37,364 nucleotides of DNA from CAYOEZ01 sp964402955. GTDB lineage: Bacteria; Chloroflexota; DTOL01; DAOUCN01. The position numbers and the translations under genes are program-made. Where the stretch lies: the NCBI GenBank assembly GCA_964402955.1, contig CAYOEZ010000016.1, positions 1 through 37,364 on the forward strand. The letters run 5' to 3'. The notes below the pieces were generated by a model. It was not told the DNA's origin and did not search any database. It was given only the letters and a program-made list of their open reading frames with translations. Shown here in pieces: positions 7,700 to 15,703 of the stretch (position 1 is the stretch's first letter; each line of letters starts with the position of its first letter).

Positions 7700-9364
7700 C
7701 TATTCGGCCATTACCGCGCCGGTGCTCGCCGAGGTGACGAAACGGGCATAGCGGCGCAGATAGCCGCTGCTTTGCTTCGGTGCGAAAGGTGGCAGCGCAG
7801 CCAGACGCGCCTTGATCTCGGCGTCAGACAAATCAACGTTCAGCTTGCCGTCCGGCACATTAAGCTCGATGATGTCGCCATCGCGCAGCGCGGCAATCGG
7901 CCCGCCTGCGGCTGCTTCGGGCGAGACGTGCCCGACGCACGCGCCACGGGTCGCCCCTGAGAAACGCCCATCGGTGAGAAGTGCGACCTTTGCGCCCAGC
8001 CCCATGCCGACCAGGTTGGCTGTTGGCGCCAGCATTTCCGGCATGCCCGGGCCGCCGCGTGGCCCCTCATAGCGAATCACTGCGATGTCCCCTGCCTTGA
8101 CACGCCCGTTGAGGATACTCGTGGCCGCGTCTTCCTGTGATTCAAAGATGACCGCCGGCCCGCGATGGCGCAGGACAGCCGGGTCAACCGCTCCCGCTTT
8201 GATCACGGCGCCCTCCGGCGCGAGATTGCCAAAGAGAACCACCAGGCTACCCGTTGCGCTGTAGGGATTCTCCAGTGTGCGGATAACCTTCGTGTCATGA
8301 TTTTCGGCCCGGGCCGCTATCTCACCGATCGTCATGCCGCTGACCGTGGGCCGGTCCAAGTGCAGTAGGCCCGGCACGCGGCTCAGTTCCTTGAGAATGG
8401 CCGAGATACCGCCGGCGCGGCCGATATCTTGCATATGCATGTTCGATGACGGGCTCACCTTGCACAGGTGGGGAACGCGTTTGCTCATCTCGCCCATGCG
8501 CTTGAGCGAGTAGTCGATGCCTGCTTCGTGGGCAATGGCCAGACAGTGCAAGATCGTGTTTGTTGAGCCGCCCATCGCCATGTCGAGCGCAATGGCGTTA
8601 TCCATCGTCTCGACGGTGACCAGGTCACGCGGCCTTGTTTGGCTGGCCACAACGCTGATCACACGCTCTGCCGCCTGTTGCACCAGGTCACGGCGCTTAG
8701 GAGACGTCGCCAGGATGGTGCCGTTGCCGGGCAGCGCCAGACCGAGCGCTTCGCACAGGCAGTTCATCGAATTCGCTGTGTAGAGGCCAGAGCACGAGCC
8801 ACACTCCGGGCAGGCCACCGCCTCCAGCCCCGCCAACTCGTCCTGGCTCATTGTGCCCGCCTGCACCGCGCCCACCGCCTCAAAGACCTTGACCAGATCA
8901 ACATCCTGCCCCTTGAAGAAACCGGCAGACATTGGCCCGCCGCTGACGATGACCGTGGGGACGTTGACGCGTAGAGCGCCGATGATCATGCCGGGTGTGA
9001 TCTTATCGCAGTTGGTGATGCAGAGCAGGCCGTCGAACCAGTGCGCCATCACCATCGTCTCCACGCTATCGGCGATCAGCTCGCGGCTGGGCAGCGAGTA
9101 GTGCATGCCGATGTGCCCCATGGCAATGCCATCGTCCACGGCAATCGTGTTGAACTCGAAGGGTACGCCGCCGGCGGCGCGAATGGCGGCGCTGGCAATG
9201 CGGCCCAGTTCATTGAGATGCATATGGCCAGGTACGATCTCGACGAATGAGTTGCAGATACCGATAAACGGCTTGTCCCAGTCTTCCTCTTTTACGCCAC
9301 AAGCGCGCAGCAGGCTACGATGAGGCGCCCGTTCCAAACCTCGCTTGACAGCATCACTACGCAT
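7700..9364 (-). CDS. ilvD: Dihydroxy-acid dehydratase (IlvD/EDD family)
   Basis: The start is ATG at 9364 with AAGGAG six bases upstream, giving 554 residues, the usual IlvD length. The three iron-sulfur cysteine regions are ICNSFVEIVPGH (Cys37), NCDKITPGM (Cys119, with Lys121 as the metal-site lysine) and CGSCSGLYTANSMN (Cys191). The classical role is conversion of 2,3-dihydroxy-isovalerate to 2-ketoisovalerate in branched-chain amino acid synthesis. The same family includes sugar-acid dehydratases. No other ilv or leu gene is nearby and the neighbours are carbohydrate-type enzymes, so a sugar-acid role is a real alternative. The length and motif set favour IlvD proper. Confidence 0.85.
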   Translation of the reverse strand: MRSDAVKRGLERAPHRSLLRACGVKEEDWDKPFIGICNSFVEIVPGHMHLNELGRIASAAIRAAGGVPFEFNTIAVDDGIAMGHIGMHYSLPSRELIADSVETMVMAHWFDGLLCITNCDKITPGMIIGALRVNVPTVIVSGGPMSAGFFKGQDVDLVKVFEAVGAVQAGTMSQDELAGLEAVACPECGSCSGLYTANSMNCLCEALGLALPGNGTILATSPKRRDLVQQAAERVISVVASQTRPRDLVTVETMDNAIALDMAMGGSTNTILHCLAIAHEAGIDYSLKRMGEMSKRVPHLCKVSPSSNMHMQDIGRAGGISAILKELSRVPGLLHLDRPTVSGMTIGEIAARAENHDTKVIRTLENPYSATGSLVVLFGNLAPEGAVIKAGAVDPAVLRHRGPAVIFESQEDAATSILNGRVKAGDIAVIRYEGPRGGPGMPEMLAPTANLVGMGLGAKVALLTDGRFSGATRGACVGHVSPEAAAGGPIAALRDGDIIELNVPDGKLNVDLSDAEIKARLAALPPFAPKQSSGYLRRYARFVTSASTGAVMAE

Positions 9365-9384
9365 TGAGATCTCCTTGGGCTGAA

Positions 9385-9546
9385 TAGGTCTGGCGGGTAA
9401 GAACCCACCGTACATTGTGTGTACTACCGGCGGGTAAGAAACCCGCCCTACATCCCGCCACTGGTAGGGCGGGTTTCTTACCCGCCACATCGAATACTAC
9501 ATCCCGCCACTGGTAGGGCGGGTTTCTTACCCGCCACATCGAATAC
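9385..9546. repeat. Repeats built from GGCGGGTAAGAAACCCGCC palindromes
   Basis: A 49-base unit is repeated in tandem almost exactly (9449-9497 and 9498-9546). Each unit contains a GGCGGGTTTCTTACCCGCC hairpin. Further inverted copies at about 9388-9410 and 9430-9448 extend the array. It fills the space between the YeiH-like and IlvD genes, and open frames across it are repeat artefacts. Confidence 0.85.
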
Positions 9547-10674
9547 CTACGCCGTGCCCGCGCCCAGGCCAAAGATCAGAATCAGACTCAGGCTTAAGAT
9601 AGCCAGAACGCCAGCCACACACAGGCCAACCACGAAAGGCTTCAGACCCGTCTTACGCATCTCGGCGATCTTCGTACCAAGCCCGACGCCTGAGAGGGCC
9701 ATGAGAATCGCCAACTTGGCCACCTCATCGATGAAAACGAGTGCATCGGACGCAGCCTTGAGATTGGCCGGCGGATTGGTCGTGCTCTGAGGCAGAACGT
9801 TGAGGGCGACGCCGATCGTGCGCAACAGGGTCAGGCCCAGAAAACCCAGCACAAACCATGGCACGAGCTTGCCCAACGTCAAGTGCGTTGCATCGGCAGC
9901 CTTGCCCGTCAACTGGCGCTGGCTGGCACGGGCATAGATCAGACCGATCACAACAATTAGCGGCGCCATGAGTGTGTTGCGGGTGAGCTTGACGACGGTG
10001 GCGACATCGCGCGCTGCCGCGCTGAACGCCGCCCCCACCGCCACAACCTGCGACGTATCGTTGACAGCAGATCCTGCCCACATGCCAAATGCGCCACTGG
10101 TCAGCGCCAGCACATGGCCAATGATGGGGTAGAGAATGATCGCCAGGGTGCCAAAGAGCGTGATCGTCGCCACGGCGAAGCTCACATCCTCATCTTTGGC
10201 CTCGATGACGGGCGCGGTGGCGATGATCGCAGAGTTGCCGCAAATAGCCGTGCCCACGCCAATCAGCAAAGCCAGCCGCGCTGGAATCTTGAAGAATCTA
10301 CCGGCCAGATAGGCCAGCGTGAGCGCAACCGAGATGCAGACCAAAACCAGCAGCAGCGCCGACAGGCCGGTCTTGACAACCGCTTGCAGGCTGAGGCGCA
10401 GGCCGAGCAGAATAATGCCCAGGCGCAACACGCGCTGCAGGGCGAACTTGATGCCAGGCTCGAGGTTTTTGCCAAAGCCGATCGAGTTGCGGATGACCAG
10501 GCCCAGCAGCACAGCGATGAGGACTTCGCTCAGCCCTTTCTTGACTGTATCCCACGGAATGAGGCCATAGAGCAGGCGGCTGGCGACGGCGACGACCACG
10601 ACCAGCGCCAGTCCGGGCAGGGCAGGGCCAAGCTCACGTCCGATCTTGCGCCATTCGGCCAAGAGTGCGTTCAT
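9547..10674 (-). CDS. YeiH/UPF0324 family putative sulfate exporter
   Basis: This 375-residue polytopic membrane protein has ten or so hydrophobic helices. Family hallmarks are LLGLVIRNS near residue 60, IGVGTAICGNSAIIATAPVI near 145, and AGSAVNDTSQVVAVG near 200. GAGGA lies upstream of the ATG at 10674. The family is annotated as putative sulfate exporters on limited experimental grounds. It is minus-strand like its neighbours but isolated by repeat blocks on both sides, so it is probably its own unit. The substrate may be a small organic or sulfonate anion released by the surrounding catabolic genes, which is inference. Confidence 0.82.
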   Translation of the reverse strand: MNALLAEWRKIGRELGPALPGLALVVVVAVASRLLYGLIPWDTVKKGLSEVLIAVLLGLVIRNSIGFGKNLEPGIKFALQRVLRLGIILLGLRLSLQAVVKTGLSALLLVLVCISVALTLAYLAGRFFKIPARLALLIGVGTAICGNSAIIATAPVIEAKDEDVSFAVATITLFGTLAIILYPIIGHVLALTSGAFGMWAGSAVNDTSQVVAVGAAFSAAARDVATVVKLTRNTLMAPLIVVIGLIYARASQRQLTGKAADATHLTLGKLVPWFVLGFLGLTLLRTIGVALNVLPQSTTNPPANLKAASDALVFIDEVAKLAILMALSGVGLGTKIAEMRKTGLKPFVVGLCVAGVLAILSLSLILIFGLGAGTA

Positions 10675-10711
10675 ACGATGTCGTCCTCTGCAAGCAGTGT
10701 GGAGTATACTA

Positions 10712-10760
10712 TGGAGTGCGACGAGAGCCTGCCCGCTGTATCGGGCACTTCTGTCGTCGC
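10712..10760. repeat. Palindromic repeat, GGAGTGCGACGA family with a longer loop
   Basis: The outer arms GCGACGA/TCGTCGC match the 1126-1157 and 17984-18047 copies. The inner loop contains its own GCCCG/CGGGC hairpin. It lies between the YeiH-like gene and the isomerase. Confidence 0.7.
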
Positions 10761-10788
10761 TAGAAAAACGCCGCTCACGATGCCAGGC

Positions 10789-11553
10789 CTACGCCACGCG
10801 CGCTAACCACCCCTTGAGCGTGGCGGCATCCTTCACGAAGTTCTCCGGCTCATCATCTTTGACAAACTCAAGCATGGCAAAGCGGTCACCAGGTATGGCG
10901 GCAATGCGCGCCAGATACTGCATCCAGACCGCTTCACCTGCCAGCAAGGGTAGACGTTCAGCGCTATCGATATGCCAGTGGTAGACGTGCACGTTACTCA
11001 GACAGCGCTCCACCACCTGCAAGCCGGCCAGGTTGTAGGCGACGGACGTATCCATTGGCGGTTGCCCGTAACTCGTGATGTTCCGGCCGCCAACAGCGTC
11101 AAGCAGCCACCGTGCGGAATCATTCGTGTCGGTCAGTGTGCCGACGTGCCACTCGTAGGCCACGACTATGCCTGCCTGCGCCGCCAGATCAGCGCAGCGC
11201 AGAGAATCGCTCACGACCAGATGACGATCACCATCGTTGACGTCAACCGACCCCTTCTTACCCGCCCACACGCGAATGACGGGAGCGCCCAGAGCCTCGG
11301 CCGTCTCCAGCACCGTTTCAAAGGGACAGGGCTCAGCCACTCCAACCCGATAATACGACCCGTACGAGGCGACGGTCAGTCCTGCGTCCTCAGTGATCTT
11401 GCGCACGAGGCGCGCCCGGGCCAGATCGCCGTGCGGCGCATGGATGTCGCCACCCCACTCGATGCCTGCCCCCCCGGCGCGCACACACAAATCGACAATC
11501 GTCTGTGGCGTCAGCTTTCTAAACGAGACTGAAACCAGCCCCGACCTGATCAT
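10789..11553 (-). CDS. Sugar phosphate isomerase/epimerase-like TIM barrel
   Basis: The start is ATG at 11553, five bases after GGAGG (a GTG two codons earlier overlaps that ribosome site), giving 254 residues. It opens with a first beta strand and helix typical of the family (SGLVSVSFRKLTPQTIVDLC), followed by GIEWGGDIH. Metal-type residues occur in VVAYEWHVGTLTD (Glu), HVYHWHIDS (His) and FAMLEFVKDDEP (Glu). It is a second, smaller member of the xylose-isomerase-like barrel group besides the gene at 3770. It probably rearranges a sugar or keto-sugar. It faces the divergent URO-D gene at 11755, with about 200 bases between them. Confidence 0.78.
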   Translation of the reverse strand: MIRSGLVSVSFRKLTPQTIVDLCVRAGGAGIEWGGDIHAPHGDLARARLVRKITEDAGLTVASYGSYYRVGVAEPCPFETVLETAEALGAPVIRVWAGKKGSVDVNDGDRHLVVSDSLRCADLAAQAGIVVAYEWHVGTLTDTNDSARWLLDAVGGRNITSYGQPPMDTSVAYNLAGLQVVERCLSNVHVYHWHIDSAERLPLLAGEAVWMQYLARIAAIPGDRFAMLEFVKDDEPENFVKDAATLKGWLARVA

Positions 11554-11674
11554 TGCCACCTCCAGCGTAACACGGGCAGCCCCGATGCAGATCGCAGTGT
11601 AGCAGACCAGGGCGCACTGGTCAAGCGCTCCTAATCCGGTTTTTCCTCTTCAAGTACTCTGTTTTGCAGAAATG

Positions 11675-11683
11675 TGGTATAAT
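11675..11683 (+). promoter_or_regulatory. Extended -10 promoter element (TGGTATAAT)
   Basis: A perfect TATAAT with the upstream TGn extension lies 72 bases before the ATG at 11755. No good -35 hexamer is visible at the standard distance, consistent with extended -10 promoters. Related TGTGGTAT-type boxes occur at 32339-32348 and on the minus strand at 33901-33912. Confidence 0.5.
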
Positions 11684-11754
11684 GGTGGCGCTTCGGTGGT
11701 TCTCCGGTGTCGCTTCTTCCTCTGGCGATCACACCAATGCATAGTAGGAGAACA

Positions 11755-13029
11755 ATGGCTGCACAGACATGGCAAACAGATGCAGACGACGTGCGCGTCT
11801 TGCGCGAGCTTGCCCGCCGCTATATGGATATCGCCGCCAGTCCCATCATGGCAGAGCGGCGCGCCCTGTGGTACGCGCACAATGACCTGCAAGAGTGCCG
11901 CCCGCTCATTCTGGTCGAATCGCTGACCGAGGGCCTGCGCAGAGAGATATTTGCCGGTCAGCCGCTGCACTGCCAGGAACCATGGGCGCGCGAGGTTGAG
12001 GACTGGCTGCGCGGCTGGATCTACCACTATGCGGACGTTGGCGACGACGATGTTGCCACGCCTTACTACCCCATCAAATGGTTCACGGACATGGGCAGCT
12101 GGGGCGTTGTCGTCAAAATCGAACGCGGCGTCGATGCGTCGGGCGGCACCCTGGGCTTCCACTGGGATGCGCCCATCAAAGACATCGTGCGCGACTTCGA
12201 CCAACTCAAGGAACGCTCATTCTCCGTCGATCGTGACAAAACGCTGGCCTGGAAAGCCCACCTCGAGCAGGTCTTCGCCGGCATCCTGCCTGTCCAGATA
12301 CGCCTCCCCCTGTGGTGGACAATGGGCATGACCTGGCGCGTGATCGACCTCATTGGCCTGGAAAAGCTGATGCTCGACATGTACGACGAGCCGGAGGCGT
12401 TGCACCGGCTGATGTCTTATATGCGCGACGATCATCTGCGCCTGGCCGCTTTCTGTGAGAAGGAAGGCTTGCTCGCGCTCAACAACGAGGGTGACTACAC
12501 CGGTTCCGGCTCGCGCGGTTTCACCCACCATTTGCCGCAGCCCGGCCACAGCGCAGCCGGCGCGGTGTGTGCGAAGGACATGTGGGTGTTGCTCGAATCT
12601 CAGGAAACGGTGGCCGTCTCTCCACGCATGTTCAACGAGTTTGTCCTCCCCTATCAGCAACAGATTGCAGAGAAGTTTGGCCTCGTCTACTATGGCTGTT
12701 GCGAGCCTGTGGATGCACGCTGGCAGTACCTCAAGACTATCCCCAACCTGCGCAGCGTGTCAGTCAGCCCCTGGGCCAATGTCCAGGTCATGGCCGATGC
12801 CTTGCAACGCAACTACGTCTTTTCGCGTAAGCCCAGCCCCGCTCTTCTGAGCACCGATCGCTTTGACGAGGATGCTATCCGCGGCGACATCCGCCATACG
12901 CTGACTGCAGCGCGCAACTGCAATGTTGAGCTGGTGCTGAAAGACCTGCATGTGACGCAACAGCAGCCCTGGCGCATGGCGCGCTGGGTACAGATCTGCC
13001 GCGAAGAGATTGCGCGGGCGGGCTGGTAA
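11755..13029 (+). CDS. URO-D superfamily protein, long YGCCEP type, paralogue 5
   Basis: The start is ATG 11755, four bases after AGGAG, giving 424 residues, longer than the other paralogues. An N-terminal helical section (ERRALWYAHNDLQECRPLILVE) precedes the URO-D-like barrel. The motif region reads FGLVYYGCCEPVDARWQYL, with a Cys-Cys-Glu-Pro sequence instead of His-Thr-Cys-Gly. This is a recognised subgroup style of uncharacterised URO-D-like proteins. The function is unknown. It is expressed from its own promoter, away from the minus-strand isomerase, and is followed by a long tandem repeat block. Confidence 0.8.
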   Translation: MAAQTWQTDADDVRVLRELARRYMDIAASPIMAERRALWYAHNDLQECRPLILVESLTEGLRREIFAGQPLHCQEPWAREVEDWLRGWIYHYADVGDDDVATPYYPIKWFTDMGSWGVVVKIERGVDASGGTLGFHWDAPIKDIVRDFDQLKERSFSVDRDKTLAWKAHLEQVFAGILPVQIRLPLWWTMGMTWRVIDLIGLEKLMLDMYDEPEALHRLMSYMRDDHLRLAAFCEKEGLLALNNEGDYTGSGSRGFTHHLPQPGHSAAGAVCAKDMWVLLESQETVAVSPRMFNEFVLPYQQQIAEKFGLVYYGCCEPVDARWQYLKTIPNLRSVSVSPWANVQVMADALQRNYVFSRKPSPALLSTDRFDEDAIRGDIRHTLTAARNCNVELVLKDLHVTQQQPWRMARWVQICREEIARAGW

Positions 13030-13340
13030 CGGATTTGGAACACGGATTACACGGAGCTGTCCACAGATGAAAGCGCGGATGGCACGGAAGCTGGTAACGG
13101 ACGCTGGCAACGGATTTGGAACACGGATGACACGGAGCGGTCCACGGATGTAGGCGCGGATGGCACGGAGTTGGCAACGGACGCTGGTAACGGACGCTGG
13201 TAACGGATTTGGAACACGGATTACACGGAGCTGTCCACAGATGAAAGCGCGGATGGCACGGAAGCTGGTAACGGATTTGGAGCACGCATAACACGGAGCT
13301 GTCCACGGAAGGACACGGAAGGCACGTAATGGGACACGGA
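13030..13340. repeat. Tandem degenerate repeat block (GGATTTGGAACACGGAT type)
   Basis: Four partial copies of a roughly 60-70-base unit fill the gap. The copies beginning at 13030 and about 13202 are nearly identical over about 70 bases, and others are degenerate. Cores such as AACACGGAT and CACGGAGC recur. It resembles the ACGGATTACACGGAT intergenic repeats found in many environmental genomes. It is non-coding. Confidence 0.8.
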
Positions 13341-13345
13341 TTTCT

Positions 13346-13378
13346 AGACCACCGAGGTTTCCAAAACCTCGGTGGTCT
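13346..13378. repeat. 33-nt palindrome, AGACCACCGAGGTTT type
   Basis: The 15-base arms AGACCACCGAGGTTT/AAACCTCGGTGGTCT flank CCA. The length and outer bases match the palindromes at 2257 and 21975. It lies 34 bases before the alcohol dehydrogenase start. Confidence 0.85.
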
Positions 13379-13412
13379 GAGGACATAAAAACACGAAACG
13401 AGGAGACTGACG

Positions 13413-14465
13413 ATGAAAGCTGGAATTACCTACAACGATCGTGATATTCGTCTGGGCACGGCGCCCGACCCGCGCATCAAGCCCACCGAGGTGCTGCTGA
13501 AGACGGGCTACGCCGGCATCTGTGGCACCGATTTGCACATCTACCGCGGCGAATTCCACAGCCGGGTCGCGTTTCCCGCCATCCAGGGCCACGAGTTCGG
13601 CGGCGTCATCGAAGAGGTCGGCAAGGACGTCAGAGGCTTCAAGGTGGGCGATCGCGTCGTTGTCGACCCGATCATCTCTTGCCACGCCTGCCCGGCCTGC
13701 CTGACCGGCCACCTCAACGCCTGCCGCACGCTCAAGCTGCTGGGCGTCGACCTCGACGGCGGCTTCGGGCAGTATGTGGCCGCTCCCGCCAACCAGGTGT
13801 TCTTGCTGCCCGACAGCATTCCCATGAACTACGCGCCGATGGTCGAGATGTACGGCCTGGGCTGCCACGTCCTGCTGCGCGGGCAGGTGCAACCCGGCGA
13901 GACCGTGGCGATCCTGGGCGCAGGCAAACTGGGACTCTCGGTCCTCGATGTGCTCTGCCACAACGCCGCCGCCAGCCAGACCATAGTGACAGACCTGCAA
14001 CCATTCCGCCTGGACACGGCGCGCAAGCTGGGCGCAGACTATACGGTCAATATCGAGAAAGAAGACCCCGTGCAGCGGGTAATGGAGATCACCAACGGCG
14101 TGGGCGTCGACTGCGTGATCGAGACGGTGGGGCACTACCACCTGGTTCAGGGGCAGGAGTCGCCGCTGCAGCAGGCGGTCAAGATGATCCGCACCGCCGG
14201 ACGCGTCGTCACCTGCGGGCTGGGCGAGCAATTGTCGGACGTGCACTTCAAGACACTCGTGATCAAAGAAGCACAGATCATCGCTTCGCGCGTGACGCTG
14301 GGCGAGTTCCCCCGCGCCATCCGCCTGATGGACAAGGGCGTTCTCCACCCCAGCCTGCTCGTGACCGACCAGATGCCCATGAAAGACGTCACAGCTGCCT
14401 TTGCCAGGGTCGACCAGGACGACCCGAAGACCATCAAGGTAGTCCTGGATGTGCAGAACGCATAG
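13413..14465 (+). CDS. Zinc-dependent alcohol/polyol dehydrogenase (MDR family)
   Basis: This 350-residue protein starts at ATG 13413 behind GAGGAG. Catalytic-zinc residues are Cys37 (AGICGTDLH) and His60-Glu61 (QGHEFGG). The structural zinc lobe has Cys90, Cys93, Cys96 and Cys104. ILGAGKLGLS near residue 170 is the NAD(P)-binding Rossmann loop. This set is typical of sorbitol-, threonine- and alcohol-dehydrogenase-like medium-chain enzymes. In this context a sugar or polyol substrate is likely. Its final 48 codons are duplicated at 15505-15648. Confidence 0.9.
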   Translation: MKAGITYNDRDIRLGTAPDPRIKPTEVLLKTGYAGICGTDLHIYRGEFHSRVAFPAIQGHEFGGVIEEVGKDVRGFKVGDRVVVDPIISCHACPACLTGHLNACRTLKLLGVDLDGGFGQYVAAPANQVFLLPDSIPMNYAPMVEMYGLGCHVLLRGQVQPGETVAILGAGKLGLSVLDVLCHNAAASQTIVTDLQPFRLDTARKLGADYTVNIEKEDPVQRVMEITNGVGVDCVIETVGHYHLVQGQESPLQQAVKMIRTAGRVVTCGLGEQLSDVHFKTLVIKEAQIIASRVTLGEFPRAIRLMDKGVLHPSLLVTDQMPMKDVTAAFARVDQDDPKTIKVVLDVQNA

Positions 14466-14523
14466 TCCAGGTATGGGGCAGGCAGTGCATAGCAGCCTGG
14501 CGGTGTTTTTCCCGTTGTGAAGG

Positions 14524-15042
14524 TTACAGATCCCCACCTCGCCACTCGGCGCGCACGCGTTGCACCAGGATATCACTGATCCAGATGTCGTCGCGGTCCA
14601 GTATCGCATGGTAGATGAGTTCAACTTCTTGGGCTGTTATCAGTCCATGACGGTGAGCTTGCACAATGATGCCCAGGGTTCCCTTGACGCGCAGACCGTG
14701 CTGCTTGGCCTGCTCACGCGCAAGCTGATCGTCCAGGAGGACCCAGTCAGGAGATTCTCTGAGCGCCAACTGAATGACCTGGCGCTCGCCCAGGTGCAGC
14801 GGAGAGTCTAGCTCTGTCTCTGGCAGACTGGCCGACTGTATGCTGACGACTGTGAGCTCTCTCCGAGCGACAGCCAGTTGAACGATGTATGCGTCAGGCT
14901 GCGCCAAGTCGAGGCCGTGTGTGACGACCTCATCATACACTGCTGAGGGGATCAGCACAGATTCATAGAGGTGGGGCAGCAGATGCAAGATGCCCAGCTT
15001 GCTCAGAGCAATGAGCGGGCCTGCGTTGGCGACGACCTTCAT
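14524..15042 (-). CDS. DUF3368 PIN-like toxin
   Basis: This 172-residue protein opens with VVANAGPLIALSKLGILHLL, the N-terminal signature of DUF3368. A WVLLDDQLAREQAKQHGL segment and KGTLGIIVQAHRHGLI follow. DUF3368 is related to PIN/VapC nucleases and is usually the toxin partner of UPF0175 antitoxins. Its ATG overlaps the upstream gene's stop by four bases (ATGA), as expected for a coupled toxin-antitoxin operon. It lies between the intact dehydrogenase gene and the remnant of its duplicate. Confidence 0.8.
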   Translation of the reverse strand: MKVVANAGPLIALSKLGILHLLPHLYESVLIPSAVYDEVVTHGLDLAQPDAYIVQLAVARRELTVVSIQSASLPETELDSPLHLGERQVIQLALRESPDWVLLDDQLAREQAKQHGLRVKGTLGIIVQAHRHGLITAQEVELIYHAILDRDDIWISDILVQRVRAEWRGGDL

Positions 15043-15302
15043 GCCATATCTTCCTGCACCATCTCGTCTGACCAGCGTGGTTTGATGCCGAAGGCGCGGG
15101 CCTGGCGGGTCATCTCCGGCCGATCCAGCCCAGCCAGCTCGGCTGCCCGCGCGAAGGAGACAAGGCCGCGGGAGTATAGCAGCAGAGCTTCCTGCACCTT
15201 AACCTGAGAGAGACCCAGGAGCATCAGTTCCCTCAAGCGACCACGGTAGGGTGCCACTTGCTGGGCCTGTTCATCAGATAGCTCGATAACGACTTTTTCC
15301 AT
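15039..15302 (-). CDS. UPF0175 antitoxin-like protein
   Basis: The start is chosen at ATG 15302 (MEKVVIELSDEQ), with GAGGA seven bases upstream, giving 87 residues. The body (LGLSQVKVQEALLLYSRGLVSFARAAELAGL) contains the helix-turn-helix-like segment of UPF0175 proteins, in which a short regulatory protein pairs with DUF3368. The frame could extend 16 codons further, but that region is rich in Lys/Asp/His and lacks a ribosome site. Confidence 0.8.
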   Translation of the reverse strand: MEKVVIELSDEQAQQVAPYRGRLRELMLLGLSQVKVQEALLLYSRGLVSFARAAELAGLDRPEMTRQARAFGIKPRWSDEMVQEDMA

Positions 15303-15391
15303 ATCCTTATCCTTGTCCTCGTGATGCTTGTGTACGTCACTGTGCTGCAATGATAGCAGATTGTTGCTGGACGGTCAAGTTGCGTTTAGGC

Positions 15392-15420
15392 TTGTCTCCC
15401 ATCCGCCATGATGCTATAAT
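15392..15420 (+). promoter_or_regulatory. Sigma-70-type promoter upstream of the ADH fragment and URO-D gene
   Basis: TTGTCT (15392-15397), a 17-base spacer and a perfect TATAAT (15415-15420), with a TG two bases upstream, precede the 15490 fragment and the 15704 URO-D gene. Confidence 0.6.
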
Positions 15421-15489
15421 CGGCGCGGGATTGGTCAATCTTCGGCGATGATCACTGCGTCAGGTTCCAGCATCGGGAGGAAGATTCGT

Positions 15490-15648
15490 ATGCACTTGCA
15501 CATCCGCCTGATGGACAAAGGCGTTCTTCACCCCAATTTGCTCGTGACCAACCAGGTGCCCCTGCGCGACGTCACGGCCGCCTTCGCCAGGGTTGACCAG
15601 GAAGACCCCAAGACCATCAAGGTCGTCCTGGACGTACAGAACGTCTAA
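15490..15648 (+). pseudogene. C-terminal remnant of a duplicated alcohol dehydrogenase
   Basis: From 15505 the sequence closely matches 14322-14465, the last 48 codons of the intact dehydrogenase. It encodes HIRLMDKGVLHPNLLVTNQ and ends KTIKVVLDVQNV. The zinc and NAD-binding parts are absent. It still has an ATG at 15490 behind GGGAGGAAG and a promoter upstream, so a 52-residue peptide could be made. It is most likely the end of a second copy lost by deletion. Confidence 0.8.
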
Positions 15649-15703
15649 ACGGAAACCGTCGGCAATCTACATACTCCCTATTCAACACACATGAGGTACG
15701 TGC

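Noticed and set aside
13030..13340. CRISPR or iteron array
   Set aside because: The copies are degenerate, of unequal length and contiguous. They match a general intergenic repeat type.
13344..14624. 426-codon minus-strand frame opposite the alcohol dehydrogenase
   Set aside because: The plus strand encodes a complete zinc dehydrogenase with all ligands. The antisense frame is a codon-bias shadow.
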